Shown: positions 21,123-29,076, counted from the stretch's first letter. The stretch is 35,838 nt of DNA from a virus (IMGVR_UViG_3300010970_000028:1-35838); one strand, 5' to 3'. Notes: generated by a model not told the origin, from the letters alone. Translations and numbers: made by a program.

Positions 21123-22600
21123 CGTTTACCTGCGGTTGTCGTCTCCAACCGCATCACCCCGACGCGCCAGTCGTCCAGCACATCTCCCGTGACCTTCATC
21201 TTGACAGACCGTCCTGAGAACCTGGCGTCGGTAGGAGCGTTGGCAGAGAACGGTCCGTAGGTGGACTCTGCCGAGGTCGGGTACATCCTTGCCGTGAAGG
21301 AGATCGCCACCTCGCCAAGCGTCTGCTCGTCGGGGATAATTGACTTAACAGTCATAACCTTGTCGCCTGTGCCAATCTCAATCGGACCTGACTGCGCGTA
21401 GGGGTTGACTGAATCGTAGGTGAAGCCCACCTCATGCTCGTAAATGTAGGAGTCGGCGCTGACCATCAATGGGTTCTTGAATACACCCCTGTCAGTGCCA
21501 GCCGTGCGTGACATTAAACCAATAGCCCAGTGACCCTCACGGTAGTTGTAGGTCACGTAGGAATCATTCTCATTGGAAGAACTTGACGGGTAGAACCAGG
21601 TGATCTCGCCAAACATGCTGTTGTGGACTGCGTAGACCTTTGACGCCTGGTTGTAGTTGATGTTGTTGAAGACATAGTCAGAGACGTCGCAGTTCATTGG
21701 CTTGACATAGCCGTCGTACTGCCAAAAGCCCGACTTTGACATCCACATTGCGGCAGTGTCGATAGCCGCAATGGACTGGGAAGAGATGACCCCGCAGCCC
21801 GATCCAGCCTTTTCAAACGAGTAGATGTAGGGCAAGCCGATGTAGTTCGCCGTGTGGACATCAACGTCAGTAAACAATAAGTTTATTCCGCGCACTCGCT
21901 TGCCAGCCTTGAGCGCGCCAACTGTGGCCAGTTCAAAGTCTCCAGCCTGATTAGTTGATGCGGCAGTCCATTGCGTGTTGTCTTCTTGGTCACACCAAGA
22001 TACTTTGCGTCCATTTCCACCGGCTCCCAGTGCAAAGATGATTCGCTCTGATGTCACCAACAGGGCGGCGCAACTTGTTGGCGCGTTGGTGATTGCGGCC
22101 GCAACAGTCGGCGTTGAAAAGCCCAACTGCCACTCGTAAAGTTTCCCGTCGAAATCGCTGCACGCTACAAGATACTCACCCCACGTATCAAGACTCCATG
22201 TCGTTGCTGGAATTACAGAACCAATGTCAGGACGGGCAACTCCATAGGAAGATGAACCATAAGTGTTGTAGCCGTAACCAGTGCCGCTGGCTGCGTCAGC
22301 ACGGCCAGTAGTGAATCCTGTTGGGGTGATGTCTTTAATAACTGAGTCTTGACTCATTACATAAAGTTTTGACTGCGTACCTGCCGCAACGTATCTATCA
22401 CCGCCATTTGTTCTCCAGGCCAGCAAACCGCGGCACAATCCGCTAAGTTGGGTGGTTGACTTCTTACGCCAGCCACCGATAGGGCGCAGCGTGTTCTCAA
22501 ACCAGCGCACTAGGTTTGAGTCGTACCAGCGTCCCGCAGCCTGGTACTCAGTACCATTACGGTAGACGCCTGGGGGGATTTTGAGTGGTATGAGTGCCAT
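21119..22600 (-). CDS. Putative tail/DNA-stabilisation protein (P22 gp10-like)
   Basis: A 493-residue beta-rich protein. I start at MALIPLKIPPGVYRNGTEYQ (22600) because the longer frame from 22654 enters the previous gene. Repeated Trp/Tyr-rich blades (GRWYDSNLVRWFENTLRPIG, GGDRYVAAGTQSKLYV, TWGEYLVACSDFDGKLYEWQ, GFWQYDGYVKPMNCDVSDYV) suggest a beta-propeller. Length is close to P22 gp10 (472), a tail hub and DNA stabilisation protein, and this family is often placed with short tails. A tail spike or receptor-binding role is an alternative. No enzyme motif was seen. Confidence 0.65.
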   Translation of the reverse strand: MALIPLKIPPGVYRNGTEYQAAGRWYDSNLVRWFENTLRPIGGWRKKSTTQLSGLCRGLLAWRTNGGDRYVAAGTQSKLYVMSQDSVIKDITPTGFTTGRADAASGTGYGYNTYGSSSYGVARPDIGSVIPATTWSLDTWGEYLVACSDFDGKLYEWQLGFSTPTVAAAITNAPTSCAALLVTSERIIFALGAGGNGRKVSWCDQEDNTQWTAASTNQAGDFELATVGALKAGKRVRGINLLFTDVDVHTANYIGLPYIYSFEKAGSGCGVISSQSIAAIDTAAMWMSKSGFWQYDGYVKPMNCDVSDYVFNNINYNQASKVYAVHNSMFGEITWFYPSSSSNENDSYVTYNYREGHWAIGLMSRTAGTDRGVFKNPLMVSADSYIYEHEVGFTYDSVNPYAQSGPIEIGTGDKVMTVKSIIPDEQTLGEVAISFTARMYPTSAESTYGPFSANAPTDARFSGRSVKMKVTGDVLDDWRVGVMRLETTTAGKR

Positions 22601-22607
22601 GACGAGA

Positions 22608-23273
22608 TTATGCTGTTTCTGTGGACAAATTGGAGACGAACGACATGGTGGCAATCACCGAAGGGATAGCCGGTCTAGTCGGGGAAGTTCCTGCCGCAAA
22701 GGTTTCAATGGTCACCGCAACATCGCTTGTCCTCCAAACGATTTGCATATAGTCATTGGCGGCTAAATTTTGAAAGAAATTAAGGGCAACAATGACGTGG
22801 GATGGGTCACCGGAAGACTTTCTTGCTGAAATACCAAACCTGCTGTTGGATTTTGCAATGTCCGTCCCGTTCTTTCTGAACCAAAAGTCAACGTCAGCAG
22901 AACTGTTTGTGGTGTTCTTGACTTGGATGCTGAACTGAAGGTTATAGATTCCTGGCTGGGACACGTTAAGTCTTGACGAGTTTGACAATGTCACCCCGTT
23001 GCTGAAGTCTGTAGTGTCAAACGTAACTGGGTAGGCTGTGGTGGTGTTGGCAGCAACTTGGTTTGTACCGTCCTGGAACGCTCCGTATGGCACGTTGATG
23101 TACTTCCCTCCCCTTGGCCCGAACAGCGCAGCAATGATGCCTGTGACGCGCTGAAAGTAGTTACCTAAGTTGGACAGGGTTTGGCTGAAGTATCTTTGCT
23201 CGTAATCAGGACCAGGCGTACCCGTGTTGGGTATTGCCGGCGTCGTGATCTGACTGCTGTAGTTTGTTGCCAT
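22608..23273 (-). CDS. Jelly-roll/C1q-like fibre or decoration protein
   Basis: A 221-residue protein. A linker-like N terminus (PNTGTPGPDYEQRYFSQTLS) is followed by PYGAFQDGTNQVAANTTTAY and PVTFDTTDFSNGV. Later strands are GIYNLQFSIQVKNT and VDFWFRKNGTDIAKSNS. This matches the C1q/TNF-like jelly-roll found in tail-fibre tips and decoration proteins of environmental phages. It probably trimerises and contacts host or carbohydrate, although the position (between endolysin and stabilisation protein) is also compatible with a decoration role. Confidence 0.78.
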   Translation of the reverse strand: MATNYSSQITTPAIPNTGTPGPDYEQRYFSQTLSNLGNYFQRVTGIIAALFGPRGGKYINVPYGAFQDGTNQVAANTTTAYPVTFDTTDFSNGVTLSNSSRLNVSQPGIYNLQFSIQVKNTTNSSADVDFWFRKNGTDIAKSNSRFGISARKSSGDPSHVIVALNFFQNLAANDYMQIVWRTSDVAVTIETFAAGTSPTRPAIPSVIATMSFVSNLSTETA

Positions 23274-23701
23274 TACGCAAACTGACGTGTGCCAGCCTTG
23301 TCAATAATCAGCGCAGACTTACGCGGTGTGGCCATGACGGTGTTGGGGATGCTGATATGCGTCCAGCGATCAAACTCACGGATCACTTGGTCGTAGCCAA
23401 TGTCAGAGGCGATGATGTAGCGCACCACCTCGTCGGGTGTCATGCCTGGGACTCGGATGTCAGCCGCGCACCCGCGACGGTGCTGGCTGGTGTCTTTGCT
23501 GCCCACTGCGTCGTTGACGGCCTTGCTGCGAAAGGCAGAGTTCACCATGATGGGTTTACCACCTAGTGTGTATTTGACCTGCTCCAGCACCAGCGCCAAA
23601 CGGGTTAGGTTGGCGATCTCATCGGAGTTGGGTGTGTTGTCCAACTCGCGGTGATCGGTGTGTGTCAGTTCCTCTAGGGTGAAGTTGTTGGTCAGGTTCA
23701 T
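23273..23701 (-). CDS. Endolysin, M15 zinc peptidase
   Basis: A 142-residue cell wall peptidase. The N terminus (NFTLEELTHTDHRELDNTP) is typical of Peptidase_M15_3 proteins. NSAFRSKAVNDAVGS ... SQHRRGCAADIRVPG supplies zinc ligands H74 and D81, and DRWTHISIP supplies H115. An acidic residue near VIREF (E109) is in place for catalysis. The enzyme should cut the peptide crosslink of peptidoglycan, in the D-Ala-D-Ala carboxypeptidase/L-Ala-D-Glu group. It directly follows the holin-like gene, with a 4-base overlap (ATGA). There is no signal peptide, so it needs the holin to reach the wall. Confidence 0.9.
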   Translation of the reverse strand: MNLTNNFTLEELTHTDHRELDNTPNSDEIANLTRLALVLEQVKYTLGGKPIMVNSAFRSKAVNDAVGSKDTSQHRRGCAADIRVPGMTPDEVVRYIIASDIGYDQVIREFDRWTHISIPNTVMATPRKSALIIDKAGTRQFA

Positions 23702-24111
23702 TTCTTAGCCCTCATCTCCATAATGTTCTCAAGGGTTTTGCCGCCGAAGTAGGCTGACATGATGAGCATGCCCCACTGCCCAAGAAGTTGGACATAGGAC
23801 TCTTTAGCGTCGTAACCAAAAGCAGACATAAGCGCAAAAAGAAAATACCCAACAAAGATAGCAACAAGGCTAAGAGGACGGATATTTTTAGCAAGCCAAC
23901 TATCAGTATTTGCATCCGCAGTCCAGCGCTCTGTGACATTGTTTTGCTCCGTCTTGTAGATTTCAGTCTCGTTGGCCATCTTTGCCAGTTCACCGCTTTG
24001 CGCAAGTGTGGCCAACTCAAGTTGGGCTTTTGCCTTTGCCTCGGGGTCAGGGATCAGTTTATCGATTAACTTACCGCCAACTGCCAATAGTCCTGTAATG
24101 TCAAACATCAT
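23698..24111 (-). CDS. Holin, three-helix (Holin_3TMS-like)
   Basis: A 137-residue protein. SWLAKNIRPLSLVAIFVGYF (residues 71-90) leads into LFALMSAFGY, then YVQLLGQWGMLIMSAYFGGK and ENIMEMRAKK. This is the layout of the Holin_3TMS/GTA-holin family. The first 60 residues are helical and charged. The preceding gene overlaps at the start. Two adjacent ATGs exist (24111, 24108); AAGGA fits the second better. It should form membrane holes that release the M15 endolysin encoded directly downstream. Confidence 0.82.
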   Translation of the reverse strand: MMFDITGLLAVGGKLIDKLIPDPEAKAKAQLELATLAQSGELAKMANETEIYKTEQNNVTERWTADANTDSWLAKNIRPLSLVAIFVGYFLFALMSAFGYDAKESYVQLLGQWGMLIMSAYFGGKTLENIMEMRAKK

Positions 24112-24578
24112 TTTCCTTTCAGTTCAATAATTCCCCAACCCACCAACGCAAAGATGGCCGCAGCCACCAGTATGCATAAGCCCATCGTGATGGCCTCGTC
24201 GATCTCTTCCTTGCGATTCTTGGCCGCGTTAGCGTCAAGTATCTCCTGCGTCTTGCGCTTCTGCACAATCGAATTGCGCTCCTGCACAATCTGCTGCCAC
24301 AACGCTGACTGACCCTGATTGATAAAGTGCCACTTCAGTTCCTCCTCGGCCTTGTTCAGTTCATGCAGTTGCATGACGGTGGACATGGCCTGGCTGGTGG
24401 CTGAACTGTATTTCTTCTTTGGGTCTTTTACCGCTTCCTTTGCAACAACGTCTTTGGCGTCGAAGAACTTCATCACGTCACCCGTGATGCCTTGGATGTC
24501 CTTGCCCATCTTGATGGCAGCCTGGATGCCTTTGATAGCACCCTGCGCCAATGCGAATGCGCTAATGGGGTCGATCAC
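24108..24578 (-). CDS. Conserved lysis-region protein with C-terminal membrane helix
   Basis: A 156-residue protein starting at GTG with GGAG 7 bases upstream. The string IDPISAFALAQGAIKGIQAA, KMGKDIQGITGDVMKFFDAK, AEEELKWHFINQGQSALWQQ is familiar from short-tailed environmental phages. One membrane helix lies near the C terminus (about 131-150, GLCILVAAAIFALVGWGIIE). The body is charged and helical and ends ELKGK. It sits between the holin and a holin-like gene. Spanin is possible but unlikely because the helix is at the wrong end. It may be an antiholin or internal virion component. Confidence 0.72.
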   Translation of the reverse strand: MIDPISAFALAQGAIKGIQAAIKMGKDIQGITGDVMKFFDAKDVVAKEAVKDPKKKYSSATSQAMSTVMQLHELNKAEEELKWHFINQGQSALWQQIVQERNSIVQKRKTQEILDANAAKNRKEEIDEAITMGLCILVAAAIFALVGWGIIELKGK

Positions 24579-24735
24579 TTTTAGTCTCCAGTACCCACCG
24601 ACAGACTCTACCGTCCTTATCTAGAAACTCGTTCGCTCCGTATTTCTCACTGGGCAGCACGACTCGGCACACCAACACGATTCTTGTCTCAGTGTTGGGC
24701 CATTGAATCTGTGCGGAGGCAATTGCATCAATCAC
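24562..24735 (-). CDS. Small lysis-region protein, 57 residues
   Basis: A short gene found from junctions. GTG (24735) overlaps the stop of the upstream holin-like gene (GTGA), and the frame is open to TAG at 24562, inside the start of the next gene by 17 bases. The product (MIDAIASAQIQWPNTETRIV, LVCRVVLPSEKYGANEFLDK, DGRVCRWVLETKSDRPH) is beta-rich with two cysteines. It fills what would otherwise be a 153-base gap. No family recognised and no strong ribosome site, so translation probably depends on coupling. Confidence 0.65.
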   Translation of the reverse strand: MIDAIASAQIQWPNTETRIVLVCRVVLPSEKYGANEFLDKDGRVCRWVLETKSDRPH

Positions 24736-24968
24736 TTGAAACCGTGGTTCTTTGCAAAGTCAAATATAAGGTAGGCCAGGGCGACAAGCGCAGCCCACAC
24801 CAAACCTCCCAGTGTCTTCTCAATCACAGCCTGGCGCAGTTTGATTGACTGCTCCTGCTTGTGTATGGCCAACTTAACCCAACGCACCTCATCGTCAGAC
24901 AGGTTGGACGATGCTTTGATTGCTGCCGTGATGTCAGCAATGAATTGGGCGCGTTCTGATTGATCCAT
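24732..24968 (-). CDS. Holin-like small membrane protein, 78 residues
   Basis: A soluble charged N-terminal part (DQSERAQFIADITAAIKASS, DDEVRWVKLAIHKQEQSIKL) is followed by one membrane helix (GLVWAALVALAYLIFDF) and the tail AKNHGFK. The string DEVRWVKLAI ... RQAVIEKTLGGLVWAALVAL resembles small proteins next to lysis genes in many proteobacterial phages. It may be an antiholin or pinholin-like partner for the three-helix holin. It lies 2 bases after the cupin-like gene stop. Confidence 0.75.
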   Translation of the reverse strand: MDQSERAQFIADITAAIKASSNLSDDEVRWVKLAIHKQEQSIKLRQAVIEKTLGGLVWAALVALAYLIFDFAKNHGFK

Positions 24969-24970
24969 AT

Positions 24971-25693
24971 TTACACCGTAGTTGCAGTTTTTTCTTTAGC
25001 AATTTCTTTGACTAAAGCCGTTTTGTACATTTCATAACGCTCATTGAAAGTAGATGGCATTGTTATTTTTGCCCTAACAAGCACTTTTTTACGTTCCTCT
25101 ATGACGTTTTTAAGCGCATCATCACATTTTATAAAAGCGGGTTCACGCCATTTTTGGTCTTGTGTTGATACAGGTTTAGGGTCTGTAAATTCTTTTAATC
25201 CTGCTGTATTTGCACAAACCCCATTGTTGTACTTAATACAGGTAGGGCATATAACGTCATGCACCCGCATATCCAACGCCCATTTACCAGCCTTTTTACG
25301 AATGCCATGAAACCACAATGTCCAAGTGTTTGGGGTCATTTGCCTGAATCTATGGCTTGTTTTCCAACTTCTTAAAACTATGGCTGGGGCAGTTATTTCT
25401 TTAGCGGTTTCTTTGTAATTTTCTTCTTCAACGTAGCCGCCTTTGATAACTATGCTTATGGTGTTCCATGGATGCGTATGTGCAACTTCGTTATCAATCC
25501 ATTGTTTATTTTCCGCACCGACAAAATTATGTACAAATAAATTTGGCAGGTACTTGTCTTTCCAAGTTTTGGCAGTGTTGTTTTCTACAAAAAAAACGTA
25601 GTACCGATATATGAAAATTTCTCCATATACATCAACAAAAGCATATTTGCGGCCCAATTTCCGCATAACGTAATCAAATACAGTAAACAGCAT
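24971..25693 (-). CDS. Cupin-like protein, AT-rich
   Basis: A 240-residue protein. HTHPWNTISIVIKGGYVEE (about residue 72-90) is a cupin-type metal-binding stretch with the two histidines. SWKTSHRFRQMTP and NTWTLWFHGIRKKAGKWALD follow, and this order is shared by cupin-fold proteins of phages and bacteria. A Cys-rich insert (HDVICPTCIKYNNGVCANTA) and a basic C-terminal helix follow. Base composition is visibly more AT-rich than neighbours, with many A/T codon ends, which suggests recent transfer. Substrate unknown; a sugar- or metabolite-modifying enzyme is one possibility. Confidence 0.7.
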   Translation of the reverse strand: MLFTVFDYVMRKLGRKYAFVDVYGEIFIYRYYVFFVENNTAKTWKDKYLPNLFVHNFVGAENKQWIDNEVAHTHPWNTISIVIKGGYVEEENYKETAKEITAPAIVLRSWKTSHRFRQMTPNTWTLWFHGIRKKAGKWALDMRVHDVICPTCIKYNNGVCANTAGLKEFTDPKPVSTQDQKWREPAFIKCDDALKNVIEERKKVLVRAKITMPSTFNERYEMYKTALVKEIAKEKTATTV

Positions 25694-26202
25694 TACTTTT
25701 TCTTGGAAAAAATAATTAACGAGGAATCAGTAGTTGCAGTGATAACTGTATTTTCTGACGCTATTTCCAAAGGCGTAGGAGCAACACCAAGATTAGTTTG
25801 CCCTGATGCAATTAAAATTAACTGGCCCACAGAAGTTGCATAGGTTTTACCAGCCTCTAATGGTACAAATTCCAAGTCGGGTGCGCTATTGTCGTTTAGC
25901 AAATAGTCTAAACACCAAAACTCAGTTTCCCCAACTGCCTTAAAAACGTAACTGCCTTTTTTGTAAGTATGCCCAGCAAAAGCAACTTTGTTTGAAAATC
26001 TGCCTCTTTGCTGTATAAAAAAGTCATCGTTAAAATTTTCAGGGAAAGAAGTTATAACTCTTTCACCTTTAGTCCAAAAAAGCCAATTAGCAGAGACATC
26101 CATAGGCGTATCTTTTTTCCAAATGGCTGACATTTCTTCGCCATTAGCAAGGACATTTTTACTGATAGTCCAACCAAAAATGACGTACTTTACAGCGTTC
26201 AT
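25693..26202 (-). CDS. AT-rich unknown protein, 169 residues
   Basis: No family recognised. The protein (VKYVIFGWTISKNVLANGEE ... MSAIWKKDTPMDVSANWLFW ... KKGSYVFKAVGETEFWCLDY) is beta-rich, with a probable jelly-roll or cupin-like second half. It is similar in AT richness to the following cupin-like gene and shares one base with it. The C terminus (TDSSLIIFSKKK) is basic. It probably forms a two-gene unit with the cupin-like gene and may have arrived together with it. Confidence 0.7.
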   Translation of the reverse strand: MNAVKYVIFGWTISKNVLANGEEMSAIWKKDTPMDVSANWLFWTKGERVITSFPENFNDDFFIQQRGRFSNKVAFAGHTYKKGSYVFKAVGETEFWCLDYLLNDNSAPDLEFVPLEAGKTYATSVGQLILIASGQTNLGVAPTPLEIASENTVITATTDSSLIIFSKKK

Positions 26203-26555
26203 ACAGTAATCTGACCAAGAACAAACGCTTGAGGTGTAGCAGTAGCAATACTTACAGGCGTTTCGACACCAACTAAAGAAGTCACCGCAGACAAAGATGT
26301 ATCCACATTAGGATTAAGTACATCTTCTTGTGTTTTTAGCCATTCAACTGGTGCTCTTGCGTTAATGAAATCATTCAATGCTGACCCTGTTGGGGCTGGC
26401 ACAGGCAAGTCAATAGAGTAGTCCGTTCGGCATCTGCGAATAGCACCATCAAGAACGTCAGTTGCAAGCATTTCCTCTGTGATGATGTCTGTGTAATATC
26501 TAACAACAATTGAATGTTCGTTAGTGTTTACTTCTACAATTTTGTATTTAATCAT
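26199..26555 (-). CDS. Unknown protein coupled to adhesin, 118 residues
   Basis: I start at 26555, where ATG overlaps the adhesin stop (ATGA); the longer frame from 26591 enters the adhesin gene. The protein (MIKYKIVEVNTNEHSIVVRY, YTDIITEEMLATDVLDGAIR, RTDYSIDLPVPAPTGSALND) has a beta-rich first half and ends QAFVLGQITV. It sits directly downstream of the glycine-rich adhesin, so a chaperone or tail-fibre assembly role is possible, like small proteins following fibre genes in other phages. No direct sequence match was recognised. Confidence 0.72.
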   Translation of the reverse strand: MIKYKIVEVNTNEHSIVVRYYTDIITEEMLATDVLDGAIRRCRTDYSIDLPVPAPTGSALNDFINARAPVEWLKTQEDVLNPNVDTSLSAVTSLVGVETPVSIATATPQAFVLGQITV

Positions 26556-27397
26556 GATGCTGTTCCATTCCTTGTTCCGTTTGCTATCCATGTTACGTTT
26601 GAGTTACCCGAAATATACGCTCCAATAGTTCCAGCAGAGCCAGTTGAACCTGAAGAGCCAGCAGCACCACCAGCGCCGCCTCCTCCTGGGCTTCCGTTTG
26701 AGTTTCCAGCAGCACCGCCGGAGCCGGAAGCGCCTGATGCTCCACCTGATCCACCTACGCCGCCGCCATAACCACCGCCGGATCCACCAAAAGGTCCTCC
26801 TCCAGCAACGCTATAACCTGCTCCTCCGGAACCTCCGCTAGTAAAGTCCTTACCTAATATTCCACGCGCTCCAGCACCACCACCACCGCCTGAACGAGTA
26901 CCAGCAGAACCACCTGCGCCACCTGAACCAGCAGTTCCACCTGAAATAGTGTTTATGTTGTTAATGGAAACAGCGACAGATGCAAGTATTGCAAGTCCAC
27001 CAGTTCCACCAGCACCACCAGTTCCACCATTTCCAGCGGCTCCACCAGCACTTCCTGAAGCCCCTGGACTTCCTGTACTTCCAGCGCCACCAGCGCCAGC
27101 AGCACCATGAGTACCTGTAGACCCTGTAGACCCTGTTGCCCCAGTGTATCCCTGGATTGTTCCGCTATTGACTAGCGTTACTCCTGATGGGAATGATCCA
27201 TCAATTGTTAAGGCTGTGCCTGAACCAGTTCCGCTGATTGTGTTACCCGAAGGGATTGTTGCAATTACTTTTCCAAAACCAGTCCATCCAGCCGCTAATG
27301 CTTGCGTCCGCAGATTTAAGTTCGACCCAGTAGTAAGGTTGAAATTAAAGTCGGGTATGCCACCACCCGCCAGCAGGAAGTTTTTAGCAGCAAACAT
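26552..27397 (-). CDS. Glycine-rich adhesin-like protein
   Basis: A 281-residue protein. The N-terminal part (FAAKNFLLAGGGIPDFNFNL, IATIPSGNTISGTGSGTAL) is beta-rich. From about residue 83 to 260 it is dominated by Gly with Ala, Ser and Thr (GYTGATGSTGSTGTHGAAGA, GGSGGAGYSVAGGGPFGG). This is similar to the glycine-rich motifs that form polyglycine-II sandwiches in T-even gp38 adhesins, and to collagen-like fibre parts. A non-Gly insert (LAILASVAVSINNINTISGG) could be a loop. The tail ends SNVTWIANGTRNGTAS. It is in the fibre block and probably recognises a host receptor. Confidence 0.75.
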   Translation of the reverse strand: MFAAKNFLLAGGGIPDFNFNLTTGSNLNLRTQALAAGWTGFGKVIATIPSGNTISGTGSGTALTIDGSFPSGVTLVNSGTIQGYTGATGSTGSTGTHGAAGAGGAGSTGSPGASGSAGGAAGNGGTGGAGGTGGLAILASVAVSINNINTISGGTAGSGGAGGSAGTRSGGGGGAGARGILGKDFTSGGSGGAGYSVAGGGPFGGSGGGYGGGVGGSGGASGASGSGGAAGNSNGSPGGGGAGGAAGSSGSTGSAGTIGAYISGNSNVTWIANGTRNGTAS

Positions 27398-27903
27398 TAT
27401 GGTGTGTATCCTTGTGCAGCCGATCCGTACCAGTTTGTACCGTCAGCGATGAAGGTAAGAATGTCCATCTTTCCAGCAGTTGCTGTAATTGTTGGAGCGC
27501 CGGCTGTGCCCCACTTTACCGAGGTAAATGTCGCTGTACCGTTCCCAGTAGATGCTGCCTGTTTAAGTAGCAACACAAAAGATTTTCCAGCCGTTGCGGT
27601 AGGCATCGTGAATGTGCAAGCAGTTGATGCTGTCAGCGTCGCTGTCTGCACCGTGCCGTTGGTCAATGCCAGTGTTGATGCGCTGGTGACAGTTCCAATT
27701 GCAACAACGGCTTCTGTGTAGTTGCTGACCTTTAGAACTTTACCAGCGCCTACATTTAATCCAACTGATGTTCCTGTACCGTCACCAGTAAAGACTGCAT
27801 CAACGGAGTCCAAGTCAGTATTGATCTTGGTTCCCCATGTATCTGTACTTGCCCCAACTTCGGGCTTGGTAAGCAATAGGTTCGTCGTTGTTGTATCAGC
27901 CAT
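27397..27903 (-). CDS. Tail fibre/baseplate-like structural protein
   Basis: A 168-residue protein. The start [20 protein letters not shown] and [15 protein letters not shown] is very common at the N terminus of tail-fibre proteins of environmental phages, where it attaches to the virion. The rest is a beta-rich low-charge domain ([40 protein letters not shown]) ending with [14 protein letters not shown]. Its stop shares one base with the adhesin start, so the two may assemble together, with this protein near the virion. Confidence 0.82.
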   Translation of the reverse strand: MADTTTTNLLLTKPEVGASTDTWGTKINTDLDSVDAVFTGDGTGTSVGLNVGAGKVLKVSNYTEAVVAIGTVTSASTLALTNGTVQTATLTASTACTFTMPTATAGKSFVLLLKQAASTGNGTATFTSVKWGTAGAPTITATAGKMDILTFIADGTNWYGSAAQGYTP

Positions 27904-27913
27904 TTTTCACCTC

Positions 27914-28408
27914 TTATGCGGCCTCTTGCCACGTTGTCGAATTATCTTCCACAGCAGTCCAAGTCTCCGATGTATCTGCGACTGCTCCCCATCCAAAACC
28001 AAATACGGTTCCAACTGAACCATTAAGTTGTGTGCCAATTATCGCAACAGATATGCCGTTTGTGGCAGTGCCAACTGATCCAGTTCCATCAACACCAGTC
28101 ACATCCTGGAAAGATATAACTTCAGCGCTCAAAGTTCCAACAGAACCTGTTGCGTTGTTACCTGTAGCAATTGGTGCTATTAAGATTGTCCCAATAGAAA
28201 AAGTGGCATCATTGCCGGCTATGGCAATTGAAATTGACAGGGACGCAGTACCTACATTACCAGTGCCAACAGTCCCATCTTCTTGGACTGATCTGCTGGC
28301 CAGCAATGTTCCAACATTGGCTGTTGAGGAGTTTCCGGAAAGTCTTTCACTTGGCTCTCCGTAGCCCCAACGCCCATATCCGTATCTACTACTACCGTAA
28401 GCAGCCAT
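27914..28408 (-). CDS. Repeat-containing structural protein with VGT repeats
   Basis: A 164-residue protein. N-terminal GSSRYGYGRWGYGEP is aromatic and Gly rich. A row of about 18-22-residue units follows, each ending in (S/N)-(I/V)-G-T: NVGT, SIGT, SVGT, SVGT, SVGT. The units look like short beta strands. The C terminus is WGAVADTSETWTAVEDNSTT. The same start and repeats occur in small proteins next to phage fibres. It probably forms a repetitive beta structure on the virion. No enzymatic residues were seen. Confidence 0.75.
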   Translation of the reverse strand: MAAYGSSRYGYGRWGYGEPSERLSGNSSTANVGTLLASRSVQEDGTVGTGNVGTASLSISIAIAGNDATFSIGTILIAPIATGNNATGSVGTLSAEVISFQDVTGVDGTGSVGTATNGISVAIIGTQLNGSVGTVFGFGWGAVADTSETWTAVEDNSTTWQEAA

Positions 28409-28423
28409 GCCGCTGCTCCTGCG

Positions 28424-28879
28424 TTAAGCCAAACGAATCAGGCCGGTGCTTGCGTCGTTTGTTGGCATTGTCAGAGTGAACGTGCCAGCCGTGACGGTTT
28501 GCGATCCGAAGGTGTGTACGCTGACGGCTTTGTTTGACTGGCTGCTGTTGTAGATCAAAACACAATCAAAAGCCGTAGACAGAGTTACAGATGAGTAACT
28601 AATGCTTGCGCTTGGAGTCACAAATGCGGTAGTTCCGCTTGTGCTTGGTGCAGTTCCAAAAGTAACAGCAACACCTCCAGCGGAGTAATTAGTACCTGTC
28701 ACCTCGCCGGTAGATGAATATGCTGTTGTTGATGCATTTACAGTGGCAGATGCCAAGTACAAAGCAGCCTTAAAACTATCAGCGGCAGTTGATGCTCGGA
28801 CAACACCAGTACCAAAGTTGTGATGTCCAACCAACAACTCGCCCTTAAAAGAAGTACACATTGCCTGAGTGTTTGCCAT
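28424..28879 (-). CDS. Conserved phage structural protein, 151 residues
   Basis: A 151-residue protein that begins NTQAMCTSFKGELLVGHHNF and continues with beta-rich Ser/Thr/Ala strands (FKAALYLASATVNASTTAYS, VAVTFGTAPSTSGTTAFVTP). It ends LTMPTNDASTGLIRLA. This pattern is common in the tail/fibre modules of freshwater and marine phages. No charge clusters or catalytic residues are visible. A decoration or tail-structural role is likely. It lies in a run of four consecutive structural genes with short gaps. Confidence 0.78.
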   Translation of the reverse strand: MANTQAMCTSFKGELLVGHHNFGTGVVRASTAADSFKAALYLASATVNASTTAYSSTGEVTGTNYSAGGVAVTFGTAPSTSGTTAFVTPSASISYSSVTLSTAFDCVLIYNSSQSNKAVSVHTFGSQTVTAGTFTLTMPTNDASTGLIRLA

Positions 28880-28887
28880 GATGGTTC

Positions 28888-29076
28888 CTATATTGTTTGG
28901 CTGATTCCGTCAGCCAGTACATTGCGTTTCAAAGTCATATCGACGGAACGGTGAACAAGTTCATTGTTCTGCCAGTACTCGACCCACCGAGTTGTCTCGT
29001 TCTCAGTATCAATTATCCCCTCTTTTTTCTCAAGCAGGGAGTCATCAATTTGTCCTTTGGTTGTCGTGATTAACAT
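28888..29076 (-). CDS. Small structural-region protein, 62 residues
   Basis: I start at MLITTTKGQIDDSLLEKKEG (29076), 2 bases after the stop of the adaptor gene; the longer frame lies inside that gene. The protein continues IIDTENETTRWVEYWQNNEL and ends DMTLKRNVLADGISQTI. WVEYW.N..LVHRS is familiar from short phage proteins next to tail genes, though no function is known. It may be an assembly factor or minor component. Confidence 0.72.
   Translation of the reverse strand: MLITTTKGQIDDSLLEKKEGIIDTENETTRWVEYWQNNELVHRSVDMTLKRNVLADGISQTI

Noticed and set aside
24579-24731. tRNA or other structured RNA in the lysis-region gap
   Set aside because: No cloverleaf could be drawn by eye, and a coupled 57-codon frame explains the stretch.
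26552-27397. Glycine-rich repeats as a CRISPR-like or satellite DNA array
   Set aside because: The repeats are codon-level Gly/Ala/Ser runs in an open frame without fixed-length direct repeats and spacers.
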